Positions 17,763-25,713 of a stretch of DNA of 57,254 bases are shown in pieces; positions within the stretch are counted from its first letter, which is position 1, and every line of letters starts with the position of its first letter. This stretch comes from CAZKEW01 sp964580435. GTDB taxonomy: Bacteria; Acidobacteriota; Aminicenantia; Aminicenantales; UBA8522. The stretch is from contig CAZOKP010000008.1 of the NCBI GenBank assembly GCA_964580435.1, positions 1 through 57,254 of the forward strand, read 5' to 3'. Position numbers and translations under genes: made by a program. The notes under the pieces are model-generated. The model did not search any database. It had not been told where the DNA came from and was given only the letters and a program-made list of their open reading frames with translations.

Positions 17763-18896
17763 CTATTTGGGCGGATGAAGGAAGGGGCCGGCACCTTTTT
17801 GCTGAACTTCGGACCAGGCCGGCATGTTTTCGATCTCCACGGTCTTTTCGGGCTCGATCTCTTTCAAGCTGGCGATCAAGGCGCTTATGCCGGCCAGGTG
17901 CCGGGACACTCTTTGGGCGAGAGGAATGCCTTCCTCTCCAAACGGAACGAACAGCCATCCGAGCCGGGACGCCAGGGCATAAAATTTATCTTTGCCCTCG
18001 ACGATCAAGGCAGAGGACGGCTTGCCTTTGAGCCTTCCGTGCGAGGCATTGGCGGTCTCGAGCAGAACGGCCATGATGCCGGCCTCGTCGCCCCATTCGC
18101 GGTGGCTCAGGCCGCGGAGGTTAGGGGGTGAGGCTTCGAGGCGGATTTCGAACCCTTCGCTCTGGAGCTGCATGAGCGCCAGGGCGGACAGCTCCGCGCT
18201 GTTCTCATGGAAAACGATGGCGTTGATGACGGGGTACTCCGGAGCCGATTCATGGAGGTCGATGCCCAGGTCGATGCCTTCCTGCTTGATCAGCTGCATA
18301 ATGCCACAGGCGATCTTCTCTGTTAAATATCCTTTTTCCCTTCCCGGGAAGCAACGGTTCAAGTTCCTGACCTCGTTCCCGGAAAGCTTCTGCCCCGCCG
18401 GATTGATGTAGATGGTCGGGTCAGGCCACTGGTCAATGGGGTTGGTTAGCCGGGAACCCAGGCGAAAAAACCTCGGTCCTGAGGGAGTGGGGACGGCGAA
18501 CCGCTGCGGGTTTCCTTCCTGGGGGTCGCTGTGGCTAAACCCGCTGCTGTTGGCCCGGGGAATAATAAAGACATTTCCTCGCTCTACAGAAATATTCTCG
18601 ACGAGAAGGACGGCGGTAATGAATCCCGCCGGTTCATTCGGGTGAGTCCCGCCCACGATCAGCAGATGTCCGCCCTTTTCTTGGCCTCGGAACGCGTATA
18701 CTTCTGTATCTCCATGGGTGTTCTTTAGGGCGGGGAGGTATTCGCTGAGCATTTTTTTCGAGGAGAGCCCGGCGCTCGGATAGACTGGTTCTTTTTGATG
18801 CATCGCCAGAAAGCTCCGGCCGGAGATAAAACACAGAATGCCGGTCAGGAAAAGAAAGAGGAGAGAGGAGAGCCGGGTTCCTTTTATGTCCTTCAT
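17763..18896 (-). CDS. membrane-anchored aspartoacylase/succinylglutamate desuccinylase-like metallohydrolase
   Basis: The product is 377 residues. An N-terminal hydrophobic helix (LLFLFLTGILCFISG) should anchor it outside the inner membrane. The catalytic domain shows the zinc ligands of the M14/AstE-AspA superfamily: GGTHPNEPAG (His-x2-Glu) and GIDLHESAPEY. LNRCFPGREKGYLTEKIA carries the conserved asparagine-arginine region. Family members remove an acyl group from N-acyl amino acids or cleave C-terminal residues of peptides. Which applies here is not visible. It is the last gene of a tight cluster, 3 bases after the 48-aa peptide gene. It is convergent with the GH38-like gene. Confidence 0.75.
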   Translation of the reverse strand: MKDIKGTRLSSLLFLFLTGILCFISGRSFLAMHQKEPVYPSAGLSSKKMLSEYLPALKNTHGDTEVYAFRGQEKGGHLLIVGGTHPNEPAGFITAVLLVENISVERGNVFIIPRANSSGFSHSDPQEGNPQRFAVPTPSGPRFFRLGSRLTNPIDQWPDPTIYINPAGQKLSGNEVRNLNRCFPGREKGYLTEKIACGIMQLIKQEGIDLGIDLHESAPEYPVINAIVFHENSAELSALALMQLQSEGFEIRLEASPPNLRGLSHREWGDEAGIMAVLLETANASHGRLKGKPSSALIVEGKDKFYALASRLGWLFVPFGEEGIPLAQRVSRHLAGISALIASLKEIEPEKTVEIENMPAWSEVQQKGAGPFLHPPK

Positions 18897-18899
18897 GGA

Positions 18900-19046
18900 C
18901 TATTTGATCCAGAAGAGCCGCAGAAGAAAAAGGACCAGGACGAGAACGGCCGAGGCCTGGCTCCAGAATTTCCTCTGCCGCAACATGTACCAAACCAGAT
19001 GCAAGCTTAAGTACAGCACGATGAGATGATAGAAAAGCCTTATCAT
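18900..19046 (-). CDS. 48-residue membrane peptide
   Basis: A short reading frame of 48 codons fits exactly between two genes: 7 bases after the DctM permease stop and 3 bases before the next start. The product begins MIRLFYHLIVLYLSLHLVWY, then a basic turn (RQRKFW), then a second hydrophobic stretch (SAVLVLVLFLLRLFW). This is a two-helix hairpin with a cytosolic-style basic loop. It may stand in for the small DctQ-type subunit that normally pairs with DctM, though DctQ has four helices. No family recognised. Start ATG 19046 has GTGAAG upstream. Confidence 0.65.
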   Translation of the reverse strand: MIRLFYHLIVLYLSLHLVWYMLRQRKFWSQASAVLVLVLFLLRLFWIK

Positions 19047-19053
19047 TTCTTCA

Positions 19054-20322
19054 CTAAATCAATTTATCCAACAAGGGCGCAAGAAGCAACATGGCGATTC
19101 CGGCGGCCATCTGCAGAAGAGCAGGAACAAGGCAGTAGCGCAATACTTTGAAAAAATCCCTTTCGCCCACGACCTGCGCGGCGAAACGGCCGGAGATGGC
19201 GGCGGGAGGGACGAGTTCACCCAGGCCGGCAATGGCGGAAAGCGCGGCGGTCGTCAGGAGGGCGTTTTTATTGATCAACGCCAGGATGAACGGGATGCCC
19301 AGAATAGAAGCAGAGCCGAACGTCGAGACGCCGCCAAAAGCGGGCAGGCTGAGGGCGATCCCCAGATAGAGGAGAAAAGAAGGCAGCGAGAGAATGGACA
19401 TAACCGTCCATCCTCTCGCGCCCGTCAAGGTCATAATCTGGAGAAACATCCCCACCCCGGCCAGGATGGCGAGGATGGGCATCGCTTCCTCCACAGCCTT
19501 CTGGGTGATTTTGAGCAGGTTGAGGGGTCGGCCGCAAAAGACCCCCACCAGGCTCGAGACCATGAAGGCCCCGGGGATGCCGATATCGGGAATCCTCCCG
19601 CCAAAAACACCGGGAGCGACGAGCAGCAGCAAGAGCACGAGGAGGGGAACGTAGAGTCGGACGCCATATTTTGACCAGAGCGATGCGGGGAGAATGGCCA
19701 TCATCTCCTCGCGGGGGATGACCTTCAGGTCTTTATAGCCGATGACGAGGGGAGTGACGATAGCCAAAGGAATGACGACGATAAACAGAGGAAGAGTGAC
19801 ACCGACATAGGGCATATCCACGCCGGAGCCCATGATCATGACAAGAATATTTACGGGAGGGGCGATCATGCCCAGGATCCCTCCCATGGCTACGAGGGCG
19901 CCTGTTTTGAGCCGCGGCAGGCCGAGCTTCATCATCACCGGGGCGATAAGCGGCCCAGAGCTGAGGATGGCGGCAGTCGAGGAGCCTGTCAGCATCCCCG
20001 GGAACATGAGCAGGAACATGACCGTGAGAAGGAGCAGCGCTTTGCTCCTGTAAAACGTCTTGAGCAGCCAGGCGGTCACGCTGTCCAGTATCCCCGAGGC
20101 TTCGAGAACTTTGATGAACAGTGTCGCCGTCAGGATGATAAGGATAATGTCGAAATAACCGAAGCTTCCTTCGATGAGATGGCGCAGACTCAGGCCTTCA
20201 CCGGCAAAAACGGAGCCCGCCAAAGCGGCGAGAGCGAGCGAAATTCCGATCGGAAACTTCGCCCCCATGGCCAGCAGCACGAAGACGGCCACCATGAAGA
20301 GAAAGACGAGATACTCGGGCAT
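19054..20322 (-). CDS. DctM-like TRAP transporter large permease
   Basis: The product is 422 residues, the usual DctM length, and almost wholly hydrophobic (12 or so segments). Motifs include FPGMLTGSSTAAILSSGPL, ALVAMGGILGMIAPPVN and AGLGELVPPAAISGRFAAQ, which resemble the repeated discontinuous-helix regions of DctM/ion-transporter-superfamily permeases. TRAP permeases import organic acids or amino acids with Na+, normally with a DctQ subunit and a DctP binding protein of ~320 residues. Neither is present here: a small secreted protein precedes it by 12 bases and a 48-aa peptide follows. The substrate is unknown; neighbours suggest glutamyl or acyl-amino acid products. Confidence 0.8.
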   Translation of the reverse strand: MPEYLVFLFMVAVFVLLAMGAKFPIGISLALAALAGSVFAGEGLSLRHLIEGSFGYFDIILIILTATLFIKVLEASGILDSVTAWLLKTFYRSKALLLLTVMFLLMFPGMLTGSSTAAILSSGPLIAPVMMKLGLPRLKTGALVAMGGILGMIAPPVNILVMIMGSGVDMPYVGVTLPLFIVVIPLAIVTPLVIGYKDLKVIPREEMMAILPASLWSKYGVRLYVPLLVLLLLLVAPGVFGGRIPDIGIPGAFMVSSLVGVFCGRPLNLLKITQKAVEEAMPILAILAGVGMFLQIMTLTGARGWTVMSILSLPSFLLYLGIALSLPAFGGVSTFGSASILGIPFILALINKNALLTTAALSAIAGLGELVPPAAISGRFAAQVVGERDFFKVLRYCLVPALLQMAAGIAMLLLAPLLDKLI

Positions 20323-20334
20323 GAAGTTATTTTT

Positions 20335-20898
20335 TTACTTGAAGGCCTTCTGGAGCGGGACGAGGGCGTCCGCGATTTTTTCCACTTCTGTGAGCGGAAT
20401 ATTTTTCTCTCGGCAGATCTTGGTGAAAATGCCGTCGCTGTTTCCGGACTTGACCACGATCGCCATCTTGGCCAACGGAAGAAAGTCCGCGATGAGCTCG
20501 TCGGTTTGCTGGCCTCGGCGTGTCTCTCCGCCCAGATGAAGACAGAGAAGAGGGATGTTCCTTTTCTGAGCTTCGGCGACAAGTGCTTTCACTCTGTCTC
20601 TTTCCTTGTTCATATCCAGGCCGGCCGCGCCCAATCCCTTCAGGCTCGTCCCCAAAACAAGGGCAAGCGTCTTCATGTTGCCCAAGTCCTTGGCGGTGGC
20701 GAGCTTGGAAAGAGAATATTCCAGGCCAGCCCTTTTGGCCAAGATCGCGACGATCTGAACCTCGGCATTCTGTCCCGCGGATGTAATGAGCAGCGGTTGC
20801 TCGAAGACCGCCTCGACCTCTTCACCACAAAGGGCAGACAATGTGAAAGCGCCCAAGACGATAAAAGAAATGAGGAAAGCCCGTAACTTTTTTTTCAT
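20335..20898 (-). CDS. small secreted protein (DUF6305-like), possible transporter partner
   Basis: The product is 187 residues with a clear signal peptide (MKKKLRAFLISFIVLGAFTL, cleavage after SALCG or nearby). The mature domain is a compact alpha/beta fold judged by alternating hydrophobic strands: QPLLITSAGQNAEVQIVAIL, TLALVLGTSLKGLGAAG, IPLLCLHLGGETRRGQQTDE, MAIVVKSGNSDG. I associate this pattern with the DUF6305 family, from memory. Its coupling to a solitary DctM permease suggests a binding protein, but it is about half the size of DctP. It follows the gamma-glutamyltransferase gene by 28 bases. Confidence 0.65.
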   Translation of the reverse strand: MKKKLRAFLISFIVLGAFTLSALCGEEVEAVFEQPLLITSAGQNAEVQIVAILAKRAGLEYSLSKLATAKDLGNMKTLALVLGTSLKGLGAAGLDMNKERDRVKALVAEAQKRNIPLLCLHLGGETRRGQQTDELIADFLPLAKMAIVVKSGNSDGIFTKICREKNIPLTEVEKIADALVPLQKAFK

Positions 20899-20926
20899 GG
20901 TAACGCCTTTCCCTTCCCCGAATTTT

Positions 20927-22648
20927 TCAATAGCCGGCTCCTGACCCGTCCCGCCGCGAGTCCGCGGCTCCGAGGATAACCTTCCCTTTTTTCACCACCA
21001 TGATTCCTTGAGCGCCGCCAAAGTACTTGTCATAGGCCTCCCTGACCTCGACCTGGTAGCCCATCTTCTGAAGTTCCAGGACGGCCGTCTGAGGAATCCT
21101 GGACTCGACGAAAATTGGCTTGGGTTTCCCTTCCGCGGAATAGCTGAAGAACCGGGGCGCTTCAATGGCTTCATCGAGGGACATCCCAAACTCGGTCACG
21201 TTGAGGATGATCTGGCCGAGGGAGGCAAAGATCCGCGTTCCTCCGGGCGAACCCAAGATCAGAAAGGGCTTTCCCTTCTTGAACATGATGAGCGGCGCCA
21301 TGGAGCTGACGGGCCGTCGGCCCGGTGCCGGCGCATTCGGCGATTGCGGGTCCGAGGAGAAATCATCCATGTGATCATTCAGGAGAAAGCCCGTGCCTTC
21401 GGGCACGATCCCTGTCCCGAAGAAGTCGTTAATCGACTGAGTCAGCGAGACGACGTTCCCCTCTTGATCCATGACGCACAAGTGGGTTGTGTTATCTCTT
21501 TTGGCCTTTTTTTCCTGGAATATTCCGTACGGATAGAAATCCAGCGGACGGTTGGGAAGAATTTTGGAGGCTACGGCTTGGGCATAGTCTTTGGCCAGGA
21601 GCCTTTGAACCGGGATGTCCACATAATCAGGATCGCCGAGGTATCTCCCTCGGTCGGCGAAGATGAAACGCATGGCTTCGCTCAGGCGATGGATTGTGGG
21701 CGGGGAATTCTGTCCCCATTTTTTCACCGGCCAGTTTTCGCTGATCTTGAGGAGTTGAAGGAGGTGAAGTCCTCCTGATGCGGGCGGCGGCGCCGTCATG
21801 ACCGTGTAATTCTTGTATGTTCCCGCGAGCGGAGATACTTCCTCTGGTTTGTAAGAAGCCAGGTCCTCGAGGGTCATGATTCCTTGGTTGGCTTGGACCG
21901 CAGCGACGATTTTTTTGGCCAGGTCTCCTCGGTAGAATTCTTCCGCTCCCTTGGAGGCAATGAGCTTCAAGGTTCGGGCAAGATCGGGGTTGCGAAAAAT
22001 GTCCCCGGGCTCATAAGGGAGTCCATCATTCAGATAACAGTTCCCCGGCCCAGCGTTCTTGGCCAGCCGTTCGTATTCCTCCTTGTTGATATCGCTGAAT
22101 GTTTTGCTTAAAGTCAACCCGTGCTCCGCGATCTCGATGGCTCTGGAGGCGACGTCGGCAAAAGAGCGAGTCCCGTAGCGGCGAAGAGCAAGGTCCCAGC
22201 CCGCCAGTGCTCCGGGCACGGCGACGGCCAGGCCGCTTGTGGTCCGCCATTCTTTTTCGGCTTCACCCTTTTCTTTGAACATGAGAGGCCCGGCGGCCCC
22301 TGGCGCTTTTTCTCTGAAATTGATCACTGTCGTCCGTTTTTCGCGGGCCAGGTGGATGACCATGAACCCGCCGCCCCCCATTCCGGAAGCGAACGGCTCG
22401 GCAACATTCAGGGTGACTGCCGTGGCGATGGCGGCGTCCACAGCGTTCCCTCCGCTCTTGAGCATCCTCAGTCCCGCTTCAACGGCCAGAGGGTGAGCGG
22501 CCACGACCATAGCCAGACGACCTGGATAGTTGGACGGGGCGTGACGATCTGAGGGCGCTTCCTCCTTCATGACGTTTTGGCTTCGGGAAAAGGCGAGCAC
22601 GAAAAAGACTGTCGCGAGTCCGGCAACAGTTCTCCTATTTCTGTTCAA
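20927..22648 (-). CDS. ggt: gamma-glutamyltransferase
   Basis: The 573-residue Ntn-hydrolase precursor transfers or hydrolyses gamma-glutamyl groups (glutathione, gamma-glutamyl peptides), releasing glutamate in the periplasm. The signal sequence (RTVAGLATVFFVLAFSRS) is present. The large-subunit motif GGNAVDAAIATAVTL, the catalytic autocleavage site DNTTHLCV with nucleophile Thr near residue 387, the SSMAPLI segment and the LGSPGGTRI loop are intact. The start is TTG 22648, which overlaps scpB by 14 bases; AGAGGA lies upstream, and only this start includes the signal peptide. Confidence 0.93.
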   Translation of the reverse strand: MNRNRRTVAGLATVFFVLAFSRSQNVMKEEAPSDRHAPSNYPGRLAMVVAAHPLAVEAGLRMLKSGGNAVDAAIATAVTLNVAEPFASGMGGGGFMVIHLAREKRTTVINFREKAPGAAGPLMFKEKGEAEKEWRTTSGLAVAVPGALAGWDLALRRYGTRSFADVASRAIEIAEHGLTLSKTFSDINKEEYERLAKNAGPGNCYLNDGLPYEPGDIFRNPDLARTLKLIASKGAEEFYRGDLAKKIVAAVQANQGIMTLEDLASYKPEEVSPLAGTYKNYTVMTAPPPASGGLHLLQLLKISENWPVKKWGQNSPPTIHRLSEAMRFIFADRGRYLGDPDYVDIPVQRLLAKDYAQAVASKILPNRPLDFYPYGIFQEKKAKRDNTTHLCVMDQEGNVVSLTQSINDFFGTGIVPEGTGFLLNDHMDDFSSDPQSPNAPAPGRRPVSSMAPLIMFKKGKPFLILGSPGGTRIFASLGQIILNVTEFGMSLDEAIEAPRFFSYSAEGKPKPIFVESRIPQTAVLELQKMGYQVEVREAYDKYFGGAQGIMVVKKGKVILGAADSRRDGSGAGY

Positions 22649-23186
22649 AATTCTTTTCCTCTCCGAGGATCTTGGAGATCTCCTCTTCGGTAGGGAGGTC
22701 CTCCAAGCTGTTCAACCCGAAGTAAGCCAGGAATCTCTCGGTTGTCCTGTAGATGAGGGGCTTTCCCGGGCTGTTTTTTCTGCCGACGATCTTGATGAGC
22801 TTTTTTTGGAGCAGCGTCTTGAGTGTGTAGGAAGAGTCTACGCTTCTCAGCGTCGAGATTTCTGACAGAGTGATGGGCTGATGGTAAGCGATGATAGAAA
22901 GCGTTTCCAGCGCCGCAGACGACAGCCTGCTCTTTTTATCGATCTTGAGCAGCCGCCTCACCCAGGAGTCAAATTCCGGCCTGGTGGTGAACACGTAGCC
23001 TCCCGCGGTCTGGATGATCTGGATCCCTTTTGCAGAAGCGGCGTAGGTTTGGAGAAGCTCCTGGAGGGACGAGTCGATCTCGGCTTCGGGGAAGTCGTTC
23101 AGGACTTCTTTAATCTTCTCGACTGTGAGTGGCTCCAGGGAAATGAAAATGAGGGCTTCGATGATATCTTTCAAGGCGGGTGTCAT
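22635..23186 (-). CDS. scpB: segregation and condensation protein B
   Basis: The 183-residue protein has two winged-helix domains and the family signatures LEALSIIAYHQP-like (LETLSIIAYHQPIT), TLRSVDSSYTLKTLLQKKLIK and GKPLIYRTTERFLAYFGL. ScpB dimers complete the SMC-ScpAB condensin. GAGGAAA precedes the ATG, which lies 2 bases after the scpA stop. Confidence 0.95.
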   Translation of the reverse strand: MTPALKDIIEALIFISLEPLTVEKIKEVLNDFPEAEIDSSLQELLQTYAASAKGIQIIQTAGGYVFTTRPEFDSWVRRLLKIDKKSRLSSAALETLSIIAYHQPITLSEISTLRSVDSSYTLKTLLQKKLIKIVGRKNSPGKPLIYRTTERFLAYFGLNSLEDLPTEEEISKILGEEKNFEQK

Positions 23187-23188
23187 TT

Positions 23189-23929
23189 TTATTTCCTCGC
23201 CAGCGGGTCTCTGAGGTCTTGGCGCAGCCAGACCTTGATGGAATGGAAAAGACGTTCCTGCACGGCCATGACCAGCCTGGCCTTGATGAGCTCGAGCAAG
23301 CTGAAAAAAGAGACGATGGCCTCTTCGAGCGTTTCCTGCCGGCTGAAGTATTCCAGGAAGTCCAGGACCGACTGCTCTTCGAGCACGGCGATGATTTCCT
23401 TCATCTTATTTTCCAGGGAATAGCTCTTTCCCCTCATGACCTTGAAATTTTCCGCCTCTTTCCGCTTCATCAGGATGAAAAAAGTCTCGGCCAGGTCAAA
23501 GAGCGAAACCTCGACAAGGTCGATCTCCTCGGACTCGACGAGAGACGGAAAGGACTCCCTCTTCCAGAAGGACGACTGCTCCTCCTCTTTTTCTTTAAGG
23601 ATGGCGCAGGCCGCCCTGATTTTCTGATACTCCACGAGCTGGTCCGCCAAAAAGCGGCGGGGGTCTTCTTCTCCTCCCAAAGGCTCTTCACGCGGAAGGA
23701 GCATCTGCGATTTGATGTGGATGAGAAGCGCGGCCATGAGCAGGAACTCTGCTTCCCGGTCGATGTTGATGATGTCCTTGTGCTCGAGGTAGTCCAAGTA
23801 TTCCCGGGTGATGATGGCGATGGGAATATTGTGGATATCGATCTTTTTCTTGCGGATCAGGAAGAGGAGGAGGTCAAGAGGCCCTTCAAACACCTCCAGC
23901 CGGACCTGGTAACCTTCTGATGTCTCCAT
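23189..23929 (-). CDS. scpA: segregation and condensation protein A
   Basis: The 246-residue kleisin bridges SMC heads. YQVRLEVFEGPLDLLLFLI and KIDIHNIPIAIITREYLDYL are diagnostic; the C-terminal winged helix (EEAIVSFFSLLELIKARLV) contacts the SMC cap. It precedes scpB, the standard arrangement, and follows trpS by 25 bases. Confidence 0.95.
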   Translation of the reverse strand: METSEGYQVRLEVFEGPLDLLLFLIRKKKIDIHNIPIAIITREYLDYLEHKDIINIDREAEFLLMAALLIHIKSQMLLPREEPLGGEEDPRRFLADQLVEYQKIRAACAILKEKEEEQSSFWKRESFPSLVESEEIDLVEVSLFDLAETFFILMKRKEAENFKVMRGKSYSLENKMKEIIAVLEEQSVLDFLEYFSRQETLEEAIVSFFSLLELIKARLVMAVQERLFHSIKVWLRQDLRDPLARK

Positions 23930-23954
23930 GCCATCCCGGGAGGGCGCGCTCTTG

Positions 23955-24947
23955 CTAAAGGCCGATGGCCGCCCTCACTTCCTCCATCGTTTTTTGGGCG
24001 GCTTTGCGAGCCCGCTTGTTTCCTCGTTCCAGGGTCTTCCACACGAGAGCCGGATTTTTCTCGAACCCAGCCCTCTTCTTCCAATAGGGAGTGAGGTGGC
24101 GGATGAGGTTGTCAATGACGACGGCTTTGCATTCGAGGCAGCCGATGCCGGCGCTGCGGCAACCCTGAGCCAGTGCTTCCCGCTGGTCTTTATCGACGAA
24201 AGCATTATGCAGAGTAAAAGCCGGGCAGTCTGCCGGTTCTCCCGGATCAGACCTGCGCCTGCGCCTCGTGTCGGTCATCATGGTGGATATTTTTTCTCGA
24301 ATCATGTCAGGGGGATCTTTGAGGTAGATAGCGTTTCCAAAGGACTTGCTCATTTTCCGGCCGTCTGTTCCCGCCAGCCGGGGTGTCTCGGTGAGGAGCG
24401 TCTGGGGCTCGGGGAACACTTCGCCGAAAAGGCGATTGAAGCGGCGCGTTATCTCGCGGGCGAGCTCGAGGTGGGCCTCCTGGTCTTCTCCCACGGGCAC
24501 GATGTTAGCTTTGTAAAGAAGAATATCGGCCGTTTGAAGCACTGGATACCCGAGATAGCCATAGGTGTTGATGTCTCTGTCGGCCATCTCCTTCTGCATG
24601 TCCTTGAAAGTCGGGACTCTCTCGACCCAAGGCAAAGGCGTGATCATAGAAAAGAGGAGATGGAGCTCGGCATGCTCTTTGACCTCGGACTGGTTGAAAA
24701 TCACACATCGTTCCGGGTCCAGGCCGATGCTCAAGAGGTCGATGGCCATTTCGAAAGTGTATTCTTTGAGGGCCTTGGAGTTCTGGTATTCAGAGCTCAA
24801 AGCGTGCCAGGTGACGATGCAATAGAAGCAGCGGTACTTATCCTGGAGGAGAAGCCAGTTGCGCATAGCCCCGGCGAAGTTGCCCAGATGAGCCGGGCCA
24901 GTGGGCCTGACTCCGCTGAAGACGATTTTTTTCTTGTCTCTGCTCAT
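23955..24947 (-). CDS. trpS: tryptophanyl-tRNA synthetase
   Basis: The 330-residue class I synthetase charges tRNA-Trp. The HIGH-type motif is PTGPAHLGNFAGA near residue 16 and the KMSKS motif is exact (DGRKMSKSFGNAIYL). VPVGEDQEAHLELAREIT and TADILLYKAN are family signatures. The ATG lies 3 bases after the M50 protease stop. The M50-trpS-scpA-scpB order is common in several phyla. Confidence 0.96.
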   Translation of the reverse strand: MSRDKKKIVFSGVRPTGPAHLGNFAGAMRNWLLLQDKYRCFYCIVTWHALSSEYQNSKALKEYTFEMAIDLLSIGLDPERCVIFNQSEVKEHAELHLLFSMITPLPWVERVPTFKDMQKEMADRDINTYGYLGYPVLQTADILLYKANIVPVGEDQEAHLELAREITRRFNRLFGEVFPEPQTLLTETPRLAGTDGRKMSKSFGNAIYLKDPPDMIREKISTMMTDTRRRRRSDPGEPADCPAFTLHNAFVDKDQREALAQGCRSAGIGCLECKAVVIDNLIRHLTPYWKKRAGFEKNPALVWKTLERGNKRARKAAQKTMEEVRAAIGL

Positions 24948-24950
24948 GGC

Positions 24951-25631
24951 TTAGATAAAGATAATCGTCAGGATCAAAATCTGGATCGGCTGGACAATGA
25001 CCTGCAAAAGGCCGAGATAGATCAAGCCCATAACGATCAAGAATCCATATGGCCGGATTCGGTCGTATTTTTGGGCGGCTTCATCGGGGAGAATCCCCAT
25101 GAGAACACCGCTTCCGTCGAGCGGCGGCACGGGAATGAGGTTGAAGACGGCAAGATATGTGTTGACGAGAACGCCATAAAAGAGAATCAGAGCGAGGCCT
25201 TCCAGCGGATAAAATCCCTGGGGGAGGGATCCCCGGCCCAAAAGAAAATTCCTCAAAAAGGTCGCTACCCCGGGACTGATGAGCTTGAGGGAGACGATGG
25301 CCAGGAGGGACAGCGCTGCGACCGTCAGGTTGGAGGCAGGGCCGGCGGCGGAAATCCAGAGTCCGTCGCGGCGCGGGTTTCTCAGGTTCAGCGGGTTGAC
25401 GGGGACGGGCTTGGCCCAGCCGAAGGCAGGCGCCCCTATGATGACGAGCAGGAGCGGGAGGAGGATCGTCCCAATCGGGTCGATATGAGCAAGAGGGTTA
25501 AGGGTCACCCGCCCCATACTATAAGCCGTGTAATCGCCGAATTTATACGCCGCCCAGCCGTGCGCGGCCTCGTGAATCGTGATCGCAAAAAGGAGGACGA
25601 ACAGGCTGATGACCAACGTAATGAGGCTCAT
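24951..25631 (-). CDS. site-2 protease-family (M50) membrane metallopeptidase
   Basis: The product is 226 residues with about six membrane segments. The zinc motif is TIHEAAHGWAAYKFGD (HEAAH) in the first helix, and the second ligand motif is NLIPVPPLDGSGVL with the metal-binding Asp. This small rhomboid-sized M50B type cuts transmembrane segments inside the membrane; the substrate is unknown. No Shine-Dalgarno is visible before ATG 25631. It heads the long minus-strand gene train. Confidence 0.92.
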   Translation of the reverse strand: MSLITLVISLFVLLFAITIHEAAHGWAAYKFGDYTAYSMGRVTLNPLAHIDPIGTILLPLLLVIIGAPAFGWAKPVPVNPLNLRNPRRDGLWISAAGPASNLTVAALSLLAIVSLKLISPGVATFLRNFLLGRGSLPQGFYPLEGLALILFYGVLVNTYLAVFNLIPVPPLDGSGVLMGILPDEAAQKYDRIRPYGFLIVMGLIYLGLLQVIVQPIQILILTIIFI

Positions 25632-25646
25632 TTTTAGTCAGAGCTA

Positions 25647-25675
25647 TTTATAGCACAACGTGCGGTTGAGGTAAA
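25647..25675 (-). promoter_or_regulatory. candidate promoter of the M50-trpS-scpAB gene train
   Basis: On the minus strand TTTACC (25670-25675), a 17-base spacer and TATAAA (25647-25652). It lies 15 bases before the M50 start, so the leader would be short and without a Shine-Dalgarno. Confidence 0.45.
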
Positions 25676-25713
25676 GGGAAAGGGCAGGCGTTTATCGCCC
25701 CGGCCTTCCGAAC

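Noticed and set aside
23928..25637. 569-codon open frame on the plus strand
   Set aside because: Antisense to trpS and the M50 protease gene, both certain; no domain of its own.
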